64,000 nt of DNA, from contig NC_056005.1 of assembly GCF_018446385.1 (NCBI RefSeq), forward strand, positions 40,553,461-40,617,460. Reading direction: 5' to 3'. Below are positions 9,883 through 20,785 of the stretch, in pieces (position 1 is the first letter of the stretch; each line of letters starts with the position of its first letter). This DNA comes from Zingiber officinale. Its lineage: Eukaryota; Streptophyta; Magnoliopsida; Zingiberales; Zingiberaceae. The notes below the pieces were generated by a model. That model was not told the DNA's origin. It did no database searches and saw only the letters and a program-made list of their open reading frames with translations. The translations under genes were made by a program, and so were the position numbers.

Positions 9883-11848
9883 TGTTAGTTAGAGCCCTAG
9901 AGCCAATCATTTGATGATTGTATGGACTCATGTATATCATATTCTTGTATATATATTAAGGCATTTGGTTTTTTGGTTATTATGCTTATTTGTATTAGTG
10001 CCAGATAAAATAAGTATAGTAACGTCCTTGAGTAGAAGGTTCTTACCTACATCAATCGATTGGTTGAATCGATAGTGAGATGATATAGGGAACACTACTC
10101 TAAATCATTCCTAGTCGAGTATTAACATTCAGGGACAATGTTAATACAATAAGACTAGCATGTAGGTCAGCTCGATGACTTGATCTCACAAGTCATGGAT
10201 ATAGAGATATCAAGCTAACACATGTATATGCATTAGAGAATGTATACTGAATGACCCGCCATGAGAAAGTATCATGGATCGTTATATGAGTGTCATATAC
10301 TTTCTCATGTGGCTATTAGTATGACTATTAGTCCTTTGACCTGAAGTCACCATGGATCCCTACATAAGGAGTTATGTACTTTGGTTTCGTCAAACGTCAC
10401 CCGTAACAGGGTGGACTATAAAGGCGATTACTGGGTATGTAACAAATTATGCAGAGGGATGTGAGTGATGTAGATGGGATCTATCCCTCCCATATGACGG
10501 GAGCGACATCAATATTCTTGATAGAGTTAGACCACGAAGTGCATGGCCATGCCCAAATGAGTCAACATTAGATGTTGAGCTCATTTGATCGAGTGAGTCT
10601 ACTTGGAGTTCAAGATTTAGATTGATTAGAGGATGACACGGTCTATGCCTCATATTGATCAATCTAGATGTCTAGGATAGAAGGACAATGTCACATATTG
10701 TGAGGAGTCACAATTAGTAGTCACAAGGTGATGTTGGATCTCGACATTTCTTGTAACTTGGGTAGTAATGATGTGTTGCTAGATACCGCTTATACTCCTA
10801 AATGGGTTTAGGGCATTGCCAACGTTACAAGAACCTATAGGGTCACACACTTAGGACATTTAGATGGAGATTTGGTTCATATGATGAACCAAGAGGATTA
10901 GATTCATTTGATGAATCAAATTGGATTAAGAGTAATCCAAATTGGGCTAATTGAGTTAGACTCAAGTTGATTCATGTATTTAATGAGTCTAATTTAGATT
11001 ATGACTCATTAGATCAATTTAATTTAATGAATTAGATTCATTATATTAAGTTGGCTTGAATCAAATGGTTAGATTAGATCAACCATGAGAGAGATTGATT
11101 CAAGTTTGACTTGACTAGAGAAGAAGAGGAAGAGTCAAGTTTGACTTGACTCTTTGCCACATCATGAGTGAGGTGGCAAGATGTGGACCAATAGTGTTGT
11201 TCCACATCATCTTGTTTTGCCACCTCATGGAGGTTACAAGCCTCCATTGCATTTAATGTGGGTTGGCCACATTAAATGAGTGGAGGTTACTCATTTGCCA
11301 CATCATTGTGATGTGGCAAGATGTGGACCAATGGTAATGGTCCACATCTTCATGATGTGTCACATCATAGGAGTTACACAACACCTCTTAATGGCCTCCA
11401 CTTAATTGTAATTAAGTGGAAATGGGGGTTACACAACCAAATGTGGCCGGCCACTTTAGTGTGGGAATGGAAATGAATTTTTGATTCAACTCCTCATTTA
11501 CTCCTTTCTTCTTCCTCTCAAGCTCTCCCTCTCCCTCTCCTCTTTGCTTGGCCGAATCTCACCAAGGTGCTAGCACACCTTTTGTGTGAGGTTTCTCCAC
11601 CTACGTGTCCGTGTGGATACTTTTAGAGGACCGGCGCTTGACGGTCTTGAGATCCGGCAACTCCTTGGAAGAGCGGGAACGCGAAAGGGCACGCAACAAG
11701 GGTAAAGTTCTCAACACATAGATCTAGGAGTAGATCTAAAGATTTTGAAACTCGTATTCGTATTTTCGTTCGGTTTTTCCTTGCACGGATCCGTTGGCCT
11801 TGGGTGATTCGGGGTTTGACGGCGAAGTGGTTTCGTGAAAACCCAACA
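9883..11848 (+). repeat. E2 5' LTR
   Basis: It runs from TGTTAGTTAG to ACCCAACA. It differs from the 3' LTR by scattered substitutions, a missing piece near 10790 (CGCTTATACTCC against CGCTCATTACTTATGCTCC at 18412), and a diverged 3' terminus in which the GC-rich terminal hairpin is destroyed. The following primer site (about 11851) is recognisable but degraded. Confidence 0.94.
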
Positions 11849-12342
11849 AATGTATCAGTCACGTGTAAGCGATCAGTTTGTTTTGGTTTTATGAAAACTA
11901 AAGTTTCTGTAATTTTCTGTAAAATTATGATTTTGAGTTTTATGAGTATTTTTCTTGGAGATCGAAGCACATGTGCTGACCAAGCTGGAAAGATTTTTCA
12001 AAACGGCCGCTTCGGCAAAATTTTTGGGACAGCGGGCTTGGGTGCCATTAGATCGCTTAGCAACTCGCGATGGTTTGATCGCGGTGGTACTGCCCTAACC
12101 CCTGAAGATTTGCTCGCGATTGCACCAATCGAAAACGACCAGCCGGAAGATTTTCCAAACGGCAATGTCTCGGCCAAATCGCTTTGGGACAGCGGGTTTA
12201 TGTGCTGGATCGCAAAGGAACCCTCGCGATGGTTAGATCGCGCGGTGGGCTGCCTGGCCCCGCAAGGGATCGTCACGTTGCGATGTGCCGAAACCGCTAA
12301 ACGGGTCGGAAGAAATTTTACTCGTAAAATTGTAAAATTAAT

Positions 12343-13755
12343 TTTAAATTACATAAAATTAAGAAAATATATAATTTTGAATTATATATTATTTTTGATA
12401 GTCATGGCCCAAAACCCAATGTGATTGGATTGTGTTGTAATTCATAATAGGGCCTGCGTGTGTTTGCGAGTGTTGTATTATATTCGCGACTGCGCGTCGT
12501 GCCTTCTCTTATATTCTTGTTGTAAATTAGATTTAGACTCGAATGTAACTCAAGTTTCAAATTGTAATGTACAAATTGGAGCGGTGGGTCGAGAGGGTTC
12601 CGAGGCGGACAGAGCAACACAAGGTGGTCAGGAGGAGCTGGAGAAGTCACAAGACCCGTTGACCAATCGATCTTCTCATTGGCTTGAGAAGATCGTAGTA
12701 GGACCATGACTAAATCACAAATAGATTAATTAATTGCTTGTGTATGTGATGCATATTTAATAAGTAGTTAATTAATTAGTGCCTTGCGATTAGATTAGAT
12801 CTAAGTCGTGCACATGATGCACCCTTGCGATTAGATTAGATCTAAGTCGTGCACAAGATGCATCCTTTTCGATTAGATTAGATCTCGATCGAACCAACTC
12901 TAAATGTCTAACCGTGCTGGGCCCCATCGCATTTTATCATAACCACTTGAGAAGGGTCTATAAAACCTTAGTAAGTGTGCACTTTGCAAGACAGACGAGA
13001 TCACCTCGGAGTCTTACTTAGTTCATAGCCACTTTGAGTTCACGAGCTTATCTAAGCCCATACTCAAACATCTTTGTAATATTTCCACTGTAATATTTCC
13101 ACTAATAAGTGAGTAATTAGTTTCTAGTACTTCCGCTGCCTGTATGCTGCTGATTTTAAAATTACATAAAATTAAGAAAATATATAATTTTGAATTATAT
13201 ATTAATTTTTTGATAGTCATGGCCCAAAAACCCAATGTGATTGGATTGTGTTGTAATTCATAATACGGCCTGCGTGCCGTTATGTGTTTGCGAGTGTTGT
13301 ATTATATTCGCGACCTGCGCGTCGTGCCTTCTCTTATATTCTTGTTGTAAATTAGATTTAGACTCGAATGTAACTCGAGTTTCAAATTGTAATGTACAAA
13401 TTGGAGCGGTGGAGGGTCCACACGAGACGGAGTTCCGAGGCGGGCACGAGCAACACAAGGTGGTCAAAGGGAGGAGCTTGGAGAAGCTGTTGACCCTAGG
13501 TTGACCAATCGATCTTCTCATTGGCTTGAGAAGATCGTAGTAGGACCATGACTAAATCACAAATAGATTAATTAATTGCTTGTGTATGTGATGCATATTT
13601 AATAAGTAGTTAATTAATTAGTGCCTTGCGATTAGATTAGATCTAAGTCATGCACATGATGCACCCTTGCGATTAGATTAGATCTAAGTCGTGCACAAGA
13701 TGCATCCTTTTCGATTAGATTAGATCTCGATCGAACCAACTCTAAATGCCTAACC
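12343..13755 (+). repeat. Direct duplication in the E2 leader
   Basis: The copies 12343-12917 and 13154-13755 share the run from ACATAAAATTAAGAAAATAT to CTAACCGTGC, with small differences and indels. E1 has one copy. The spacer 12918-13153 contains CTATAAAACC and ends ACTTCCGCTGCC, which looks like a piece of another LTR. That origin is a guess. Confidence 0.8.
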
Positions 13756-13981
13756 GTGCCGTGATACCTATCACTACCTCGATCACATGTATTGTTGAAT
13801 CTGCCAAAGTAGAGCAATACATATTATCTTGGTAAGGTACGGAGGGACAATCTTGGTCCCGCCTATCAACGCATGAGTGAATACAAACTCAATTAGATTG
13901 AGTATTCATAGTTACTCGGTTGGATCGAGTCAACTATAGGCATTCTTCCAACGGTTGGAAAAGATAGGTCAAAATCACATC

Positions 13982-14031
13982 TATATTAACTATCGGGCGT
14001 ATTAGCCAAAGCTAACTCGAGTTTTAATATA
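13982..14031 (+). ncRNA. E2 leader stem-loop 1
   Basis: The outer stem TATATTAA/TTAATATA is at 13982-13989 and 14024-14031. The middle stem TCGGG/CTCGA is at 13993-13997 and 14016-14020. The inner hairpin TTAGC-CAAA-GCTAA is at 14002-14015. It shares its core with stem-loop 2 but has a different outer stem. Confidence 0.65.
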
Positions 14032-14096
14032 AATGCGGATATTGATTTTATAAACAAGAGTTGCATAGAGATGTAATTGGTAATCGTTACCTACCG

Positions 14097-14150
14097 ATCA
14101 TACTAAGCCTTGGGCGTATTAGCCAAAGCTAACTCAAGGGTTAGTATGAT
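14097..14150 (+). ncRNA. E2 leader stem-loop 2
   Basis: The outer stem ATCATACTAA/TTAGTATGAT is 10 bp (14097-14106, 14141-14150). The middle stem CCTTGGG/CTCAAGG is at 14108-14114 and 14133-14139. The inner hairpin TTAGC-CAAA-GCTAA is at 14119-14132. In the middle stem a C-G pair of stem-loop 1 is replaced by T-A here, which is a compensatory change. Confidence 0.65.
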
Positions 14151-14271
14151 GTGGATCTTGTCCCACAAGAATTATAGTATTCAGTGGGAGCATCATTTAG
14201 TTAAAGGCCTAATTAAATGATTTTAAAAGAATATGATATTTATTTCTGCAAATTTTCTGTTGTAGATAACC

Positions 14272-17200
14272 ATGACGTCAAATACGAACTCTTTCTCCCT
14301 GCGTTCTGTCCTTAAGAAGGACAAGCTCAACGGAGCAAATTTCCTGGACTGGTACAGGAACCTGAGAATAGTTCTCACACAAAACTGTACGTTCTGGAGC
14401 AGCCCATTCCGGAGGCTCCTCTTGCCACCGCCACGCGAGTTGACCGGGATGCTTACAAGAAGCATCAAGATGACGCATTAGATGTGTCCTGTCTTATGCT
14501 CGCGACCATGAACTCTGAGCTTCAGAAGCAACATGAGTTGATGGGTGCTTACGATATGGTTGAACTTCTTTGTCACCTATATCAAGGACAAACAAGGCAC
14601 TGGAAGAGGAACTCCAAAGAATACCTGGAAGATCTTAAGAAGAAGAGAAATAAGATTTCTACTTCAGGTATACATGTTATAGAAGTCAACCTCTCTATTT
14701 CTTCATCGTGGGTATTAGATATCGGATGTGCTTCGCACATTTGTACTAATGTACAAGCGCTGAGGAATAGCAGGGCATTGACAAAGGGTGAGATAGACCT
14801 ACGAGTAGGCAATGGAGCACGAGTTGTTGCTATTGCTGTAGGAACTTATCATCTATCTCTTCCCTCTGGGCTTGTACTAGAATTAGATGATTGTTGTTAT
14901 GTGCCTGCCTTGACTAAGAACATAATTTCAGTTTCTTGTTTGGACAAGAAAGGATTTTCGTTTATAATAAAGAACAAATGTTGTTCTGTCTATTTAAACG
15001 ATATGTTCTATTGTAGTGCACCTCTGATAAACGGACTCTATATTCTAGACCTTGAGAGCCCTATCTATAACGTAAATACCAAGAGGTTCAACCAAACCTA
15101 CCTTTGGCACTGTCGCTTAGGTCATATAAATGACAAGCGCTTATCCCAACTCTATAAGGATGGTTTGTTGGACTCATTTGATTTTGAATCATATGAGATA
15201 TGCGAGTCATGCCTACGAGGCAAGATGACCAAGACTCCCTTTAGTGGACAGAGCGAAAGAGCGACTGATTTGTTAGGACTCATACATAGTGATGTATGTG
15301 GCCCTCTCAATGTCGCTACTAGAGATATACTTCATCACATTTACCGATGACTTCAGTAGATATGGTTATGTGTACTTAATGACACATAAGTCCGAATCCT
15401 TTGAAAAGTTCAAAGAATTCAAGAATGAAGTACAAAACCAGCTTGGCAAGAGTATTAAAATACTTTGATCAGATCGAGGTGGTGAATACTTAAGCCATGA
15501 GTTTCATGACTATTTAGCTGAGTGTGGGATTCTATCCCAACTCACTCCTCCTGGAACACCACGGTGGAATGGTGTGTCCGAAAGGAGGAATCGTACCTTA
15601 TTAGATATGGTACGATCTATGATGAGTCACACAGATCTTCCGACATTCCTTTGGGGCTATGCTCTAGACACGGCAGCCTTTATACTCAACCGAGTTCCAT
15701 CCAAGGCCGTGATAAAGACACCATATAGGATATGAACTGGGAGAGATGCCCAGGTGTCTTTCATAAGGATTTGGGGTTGTGAGGCTTACGTTCGACGTCA
15801 AGTCTCAGACAAGTTAGGACCCAAATCCGACAAGTACTATTTTATCGGATCTCCCAAGGAAACTAAGGGATATTACTTCTACATTCCCAGTCAACAGACT
15901 GGGGTCTTTCTAGAAAGGGACTTTGTTTCTAGAAAGACTAGTGGGAGCACGTTCGATCTTGAAGAAGTTCAAGATGCAAACAATAGCACTGATGCCTCGA
16001 TGGAAATTGAACTGGAACCACAAAGTGTTGTGGATGATGTTCCACAAGGAGTTGAGGAACAACAACCGGTTCAAGTAGACATACCTCTTCGCAGGTTTGA
16101 TAGGGTACGTCGTCAGCCTGAGAGATACTCATTTCTCTTGTCTAACCATGATGACATTGTGCTCATAGAGGATGAGCCTACCACCTATCAGGAAGCTGTG
16201 ATGAGAAATGGCTAGAGGTCATGAGATCCGAAATGGAATCCATGTACACCAACCAAGTATGGACTTTGGTTGATCCACCTGAAGGGGTAAAACCCATTGG
16301 GTGTAAGTGGGTCTTTAAGAGAAAGACTGACATAGATGGATTTATTTATAAGGGTCGCTTGGTAGCTAAAGGTTTCAAGCAGATTCATGGTATTGACTAT
16401 GATGAAACCTTTTCTCCAGTAGCGATGTTTAAATCTATTCGGATCATGCTTGCTATTGCAGCCTACCATGACTATGAGATATGGCAGATGGATGTCAAAA
16501 CCGCGTTTCTGAATGGAAACCTACTCGAGGATGTGTACATGACACAACCTGAGGGTTTTGTAGATCCACAGTATGCAAGCTGCATAGGTCCATTTATGGA
16601 CTAAAGCAAGCTTCTCGGAGCTGGAATCTTCGATTCGATGATGCAATCAAATAGTTTGGTTTCATTAAGAACGAAGATGAACCTTGTGTCTACAAGAAGG
16701 TTGTAGAGAACGCAGTTGTCTTCCTCATATTGTATGTGGATGACATACTACTCATTGGGAAGGACATCCCTATGCTTCAGTCTGTCAAGACCTGGCTAGG
16801 GAGTTGCTTCTCAATGAAGGACTTAGGTGAGGCATCCTGCATTCTAGGGATACAGATCTATAGAGATAGATCTAAGAGATTGCTTGGCCTAAGTCAGAGT
16901 ACATAAATTGACAAGGTACTCCTTCGGTTTGCCATGCAGAACTTCAAGAAGGGATTTCTGCCGATGTCACATGGCGTGAGTCTTTCGAAGACTCAAGGTC
17001 CCTCTTCTAGAGAGGAGAGAGACCGCATAGATCAGATCCCTTATGCCTCAGCCATAGGGTCTATCATGTACGCCATGCTATGTACTCGACCTGATGTCTC
17101 GTATGCTTTAAGCATGACGAGCAGATACCAGTCAGATCCAGGTGAAAGTCACTGGATAGCGGTCAAGAATATTCTTATGAAGGACTAAAGAATATTTCTT

Positions 17201-17484
17201 GATATATTGAGGCAATGATGAGCTAACTGTAAAGGGTTACAGTGATGTCAGCTTCCAGACCGATCAGGATAATTAAAGATCACAGTCAAGGTTCATGTTT
17301 TGCTTGAATGGTAGTGCTATGAGCTGGCAGAGTTCACAGCAGTTCTACAACGTTTCCATCTCATTCGAGAGAGATTTGCAGAGTACCTACAAAGGCTAAC
17401 ATCGCAGATCCCTTGACCAAGGCTTTGGCACAGAGAAAACATGATGGTCACACTAGGTCATTAGGCCTTAGAGCCTATACTGAT
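14272..17484 (+). pseudogene. E2 Copia gag-pol, heavily broken
   Basis: Gag starts at 14272 (MTSNTNSFSLRSVLKKDKLN) and shifts frame near 14395. It resumes at 14484 and loses its centre at the same junction as E1 near 14590, leaving a zinc-knuckle tail (HWKRNSKEYL). The protease triad reads DIG instead of DTG (about 14720). Integrase breaks at about 15325 by base loss, with stops at 15466 and 15733. A small deletion shifts frame at about 16207. Further stops follow in reverse transcriptase, and the core of RNase H is lost at about 17344. YVDD remains at about 16735. Identity with E1 is high throughout, so the gene is certain and its product cannot be made. Confidence 0.93.
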
Positions 17485-17507
17485 TGGCACTAGTGCTAGT
17501 GGAAGAT

Positions 17508-19487
17508 TGTTAGTTAGAGCCCTAGAGCCAATCATTTGATGATTGTATGGACTCATGTATATCATATTCTTGTATATATATTAAGGCATTTGGTTTTTTG
17601 GTTATTATGCTTATTTGTATTAGTGCCAGATAAAATAAGTATAATAACGTCCTTGAGTAGAAGGTTCTTACCTATATCAATCGATTGGTTGAATCGATAG
17701 TGAGATGATATAGGGAACACTACTCTAAATCATTCCTAGTCGAGTATTAACATTCAGGGACAATGTTAATACAATAAGACTAGCATGTAGGTCAGCTCGA
17801 TGACTTGATCTCACAAATCATGGATATAGAGATATCAAGCTGACACATGGGTATGCATTAGAGAATGTATACTGAATGACCCGCCATGAGAAAGTATCAT
17901 GGATCGTTATATGAGTGTCATATACTTTCTCATGTGGCTATTAGTATAACTATTAGTCCTTTAACCTGAAGTCACCATGGATCCCTACATAAGGAGTTAT
18001 GTACTTTGGTTTCGTCAAACGTCACCCGTAACAGGGTGGACTATAAAGGCGATTACTGGGTATGTAACAAATTATGCAGAGGGATGTGAGTGATGTAGAT
18101 GGGATCTATCCCTCCCATATGACGGGAGCGACATCAATATTCTTGATAGAGTTAGACCACGAAGTGCATGGCCATGCCCAAATGAGTCAACATTAGATGT
18201 TGAGCTCATTTGATCGAGTGAGTCTACTTGGAGTTCAAGATTTAGATTGATTAGAGGATGACACGGTCTATGCCTCACATTGATCAATCTAGATGTCTAG
18301 GATAGAAGGACAATGTCACATATTGTGAGGAGTCACAATTAGTAGTCACAAGGTGATGTTGGATCTCGACATTTCTTGTAACTTGGGTAGTAATGATGTG
18401 TTGCTAGATACCGCTCATTACTTATGCTCCTAAATGGGTTTAGGGCATTGCCAACGTTACAAGAACCTATAGGGTCACACACTTAGGACATTTAGATGGA
18501 GATTTGGTTCATATGATGAACCAAGAGGATTAGATTCATTTGATGAATCAAATTGGATTAAGAGTAATCCAAATTGGGCTAATTGAGTTAGACTCAAGTT
18601 GATTCATGTATTTAATGAGTCTAATTTAGATTATGACTCATTAGATCAATTTAATTTAATGAATTAGATTCATTATATTAAGTTGGCTTGAATCAAATGG
18701 TTAGATTAGATCAACCATGAGAGAGATTGAGTCAAGTTTGACTTGACTAGAGAGGAAGAGGAAGAGTCAAGTTTGACTTGACTCTTTGCCACATCATGAG
18801 TGAGGTGGAAAGATGTGGACCAATAGTGTTGTTCCACATCATCTTGTTTTTCCACCTCATGGAGGTTACAAGCCTCCATTGCATTTAATGTGGGTTGGCC
18901 ACATTAAATGAGTGGAGGTTACTCATTTGCCACATCATTGTGAGGTGGCAAGATGTGGACCAATGGTAATGGTCCACATCTTCATGATGTGTCACATCAT
19001 AGGAGTTACACAACACCTCTTAATGACCTCCACTTAATTGTAATTAAGTGGAAATGGGGGTTACACAACCAAATGTGGCCGGCCACTTTAGTGTGGGAAT
19101 GGAACTGAATTTTTGATTCAACTCCTCATTTACTCCTTTTTTCTTCCTCTCAAGCTCTCCCTCTCCCTCTCCTCTTTGCTTGGCCGAATCTCACCAAGGT
19201 GCTAGCACACCTTTTGTGTGAGGTTTCTCCACCTACGTGTCCGTGTGGATACTTCTAGAGGACCGGCGCTTGACGGTCTTGAGATCCGGCAACTCCTTGG
19301 AAGAGCGGGAACGCGAAAGGGCACGCAACAAGGGTAAAGTTCTCAACACATAGATCTAGGAGTAGATCTAAAGATTTTGAAACTCGTATTCGTATTTTCG
19401 TTTTTCCTTGCACGGATCCGTTGGCCTTGGGTGATTCGGGGTTTCCGCGACGCGAAAAGCGGTTTTCGCGGCCCGAAAAATCCAACA
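17508..19487 (+). repeat. E2 3' LTR (1,980 bp)
   Basis: It runs from TGTTAGTTAG to AATCCAACA and keeps the GC-rich terminal hairpin. The purine tract GTGGAAGAT precedes it. An antisense frame of 71 codons at 18287-18072 recurs in 9883-11848 and in the E1 5' LTR, but stops interrupt it in the E1 3' LTR, so I do not call it a gene. Confidence 0.95.
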
Positions 19488-19492
19488 ACTTT

Positions 19493-19871
19493 CTCATGGC
19501 GGGTCATTCAGTATACATTCTCCAATGCATACCCATGTGTCAACTTGATATCTCCATATCCATGAGTTGTGAGATCAAGTCATTGAGTTGACCTACATGC
19601 TAGTCTTTTTTGCATTAACATCATCCCTGAACGTTAATACTCGACTAGGAATGATTTAGAGTAGTGTTCCCTATGTCATCTCACTATCGGTTCAACTAAC
19701 CGATTGATATAAGTGAGAACCATCTACTCAAGGACATTATTATACTTAGTCTATTTGGCACTAATACAAATAAGTATAATAACCAAACAAATGCCTTTAT
19801 TAATATACAAGAATATGATACAATGAGTCCATACAATCATCAAATGATTGGCTCTAGGGCTCTAACTAACA
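19493..19871 (-). repeat. E1 5' LTR, inner part
   Basis: It continues the LTR broken at 9882 and is co-linear with about 2750-3128. It ends CTAACTAACA and is followed by the E1 target duplication TCTTC (19872-19876). Confidence 0.95.
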
Positions 19872-20142
19872 TCTTCTTGTAGTGTGAACTTGTAGGGCTT
19901 CTCTACCTTCGGTAGTTACCGTAAAGGAGTCTTTTATTAGTGGAGGGTGCATGAGTGTGTGGATCCTTGGACTAGTCACATCTTCTTGAGGTGGATACCA
20001 AGTAAATCCTCGAGTTAGCGTTGTGTTTGTATTCTTTGTATTTTCCGCTGCATATCTTTGAAGAAACTAGCAACGACGAGCACGAGATCGCGCCGAGCTA
20101 TTCACGCCCCCCCCCCCTCTAGCTACATATTTGGTCCCAACA
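19872..20142 (+). mobile_element. Sirevirus-like LTR, right part
   Basis: Continuation of the host of E1. It contains GTATTTTCCGCTGCATATC, a run of C at about 20107-20117, CTCTAGC and the terminal TCCCAACA. No internal element region follows. Confidence 0.55.
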
Positions 20143-20785
20143 CCAGCAACATAGGAGGTGCCTCGAGCACTGCTCACCCAAAGCTTCTTTATGCTTTTCA
20201 CTTCTTGTAAGACATGTTAGTCTAAAATACTAAAGATACTCTATAAAATAAAGTTAACATAATAAAATATGAATTTAACAGTCTCTAGAATGTCTAGTTT
20301 TGACTTTCATATTTCTCAAAAATTTTAAGTCGAACTGATGTCTATTGTTCCCTCAATGGGGAGCACGTTCTTACCTACTCCTCTCAGGAAAATTTACTTT
20401 TTGACAAACCAGTCCTCCAAACCTTTTAGACTTTTGCTCAGCATTTGAGACATTAGGACTTTTCGCTAAATGTCCAATCGTCGACCCATCCAGTCTTCTA
20501 CATGGTGTCCGTAACCCTTAGGATTTTCACCTAGCATCCTCGACCTTAAGATTTCACCCAACGTCCTTGATTCACTAAAACTTTTCCCAGTACCCCAGAC
20601 TAGGACTTTGTTATCTAACCATAGCTAGATCACAATAACACTTAAAATTATCAAAATTTAGGTTTAATAATCTGATGCTCCCTACACCAACAAACTCCTC
20701 CGTTGGTTCGACGACTAATGTTTTTTTCACATCTTACCTTTCTCTGTGGTATGAAGGTCCGATAGTGAGTCCATTGAGACGATAT
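20143..20785 (-). mobile_element. LTR remnant, family C
   Basis: From about 20400 to 20695 it matches 24928-25033 plus 46016-46265. Read on the minus strand it starts TGTTGGTG(T/C)AGGGAGCATCAG and runs into degenerate units like GAAAGTCCTA and GGTGAAAATCC, the same minisatellite style as the window's start. The stretch 20143-20400 is AT-rich and probably belongs to the same remnant. A flanking segment with GTGGTATGAAGGTCCGATAG (about 20750) recurs at about 46322 and 46918. Confidence 0.55.

Larger units (their letters stand above)
11849..14271 (+). other. E2 untranslated leader with internal duplication
   Basis: It starts with a degraded primer-binding site. GC-rich hairpin units follow at about 11985-12320. 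A segment of about 575-600 bases occurs twice (about 12343-12917 and 13154-13755, offset about 813), separated by a 236-base spacer (12918-13153) not seen in E1. Each copy carries a short frame starting MDCVVIHN (12425 and 13241) and the 41-base GATTAGATTAGATCTAAGTC repeats. The palindrome TTCCAACGGTTGGAA (about 13946) and the two stem-loops follow. Confidence 0.8.
9883..19487 (+). mobile_element. Copia LTR retrotransposon E2, nested in E1
   Basis: A full-length member of the E1 family in the opposite orientation, about 9.6 kb. The LTRs are 9883-11848 and 17508-19487, with target duplication ACTTT at 9878-9882 and 19488-19492. The LTRs differ at only a few sites in the first 400 bases, so insertion was fairly recent, yet gag and pol carry many lesions. 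The leader contains a large internal duplication. The purine tract GTGGAAGAT lies directly before the 3' LTR. Confidence 0.96.
1141..19871 (-). mobile_element. Copia LTR retrotransposon E1, interrupted by E2
   Basis: A complete element read on the minus strand. Its 3' LTR is 1141-3128, the internal region 3129-8289, and the 5' LTR 8290-9882 plus 19493-19871. The target duplication TCTTC sits at 1136-1140 and 19872-19876. A primer-binding site matching initiator-Met tRNA adjoins the 5' LTR. Without the inserted E2 (9883-19487 plus its second ACTTT copy) it is about 9.1 kb. Pol is nearly open and gag has a large internal deletion. The domain order protease, integrase, reverse transcriptase, RNase H defines Ty1/Copia. 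Confidence 0.96.

Noticed and set aside
10447..10662. Antisense 71-codon frame recurring at 9486 and 18072
   Set aside because: Conserved only as far as the LTR copies are, and interrupted in the E1 3' LTR; no recognisable protein feature.
11804..12424. 206-codon frame at the start of the E2 leader
   Set aside because: It begins inside the LTR end, crosses the primer site and the GC-rich hairpin units, and has no counterpart frame in E1.
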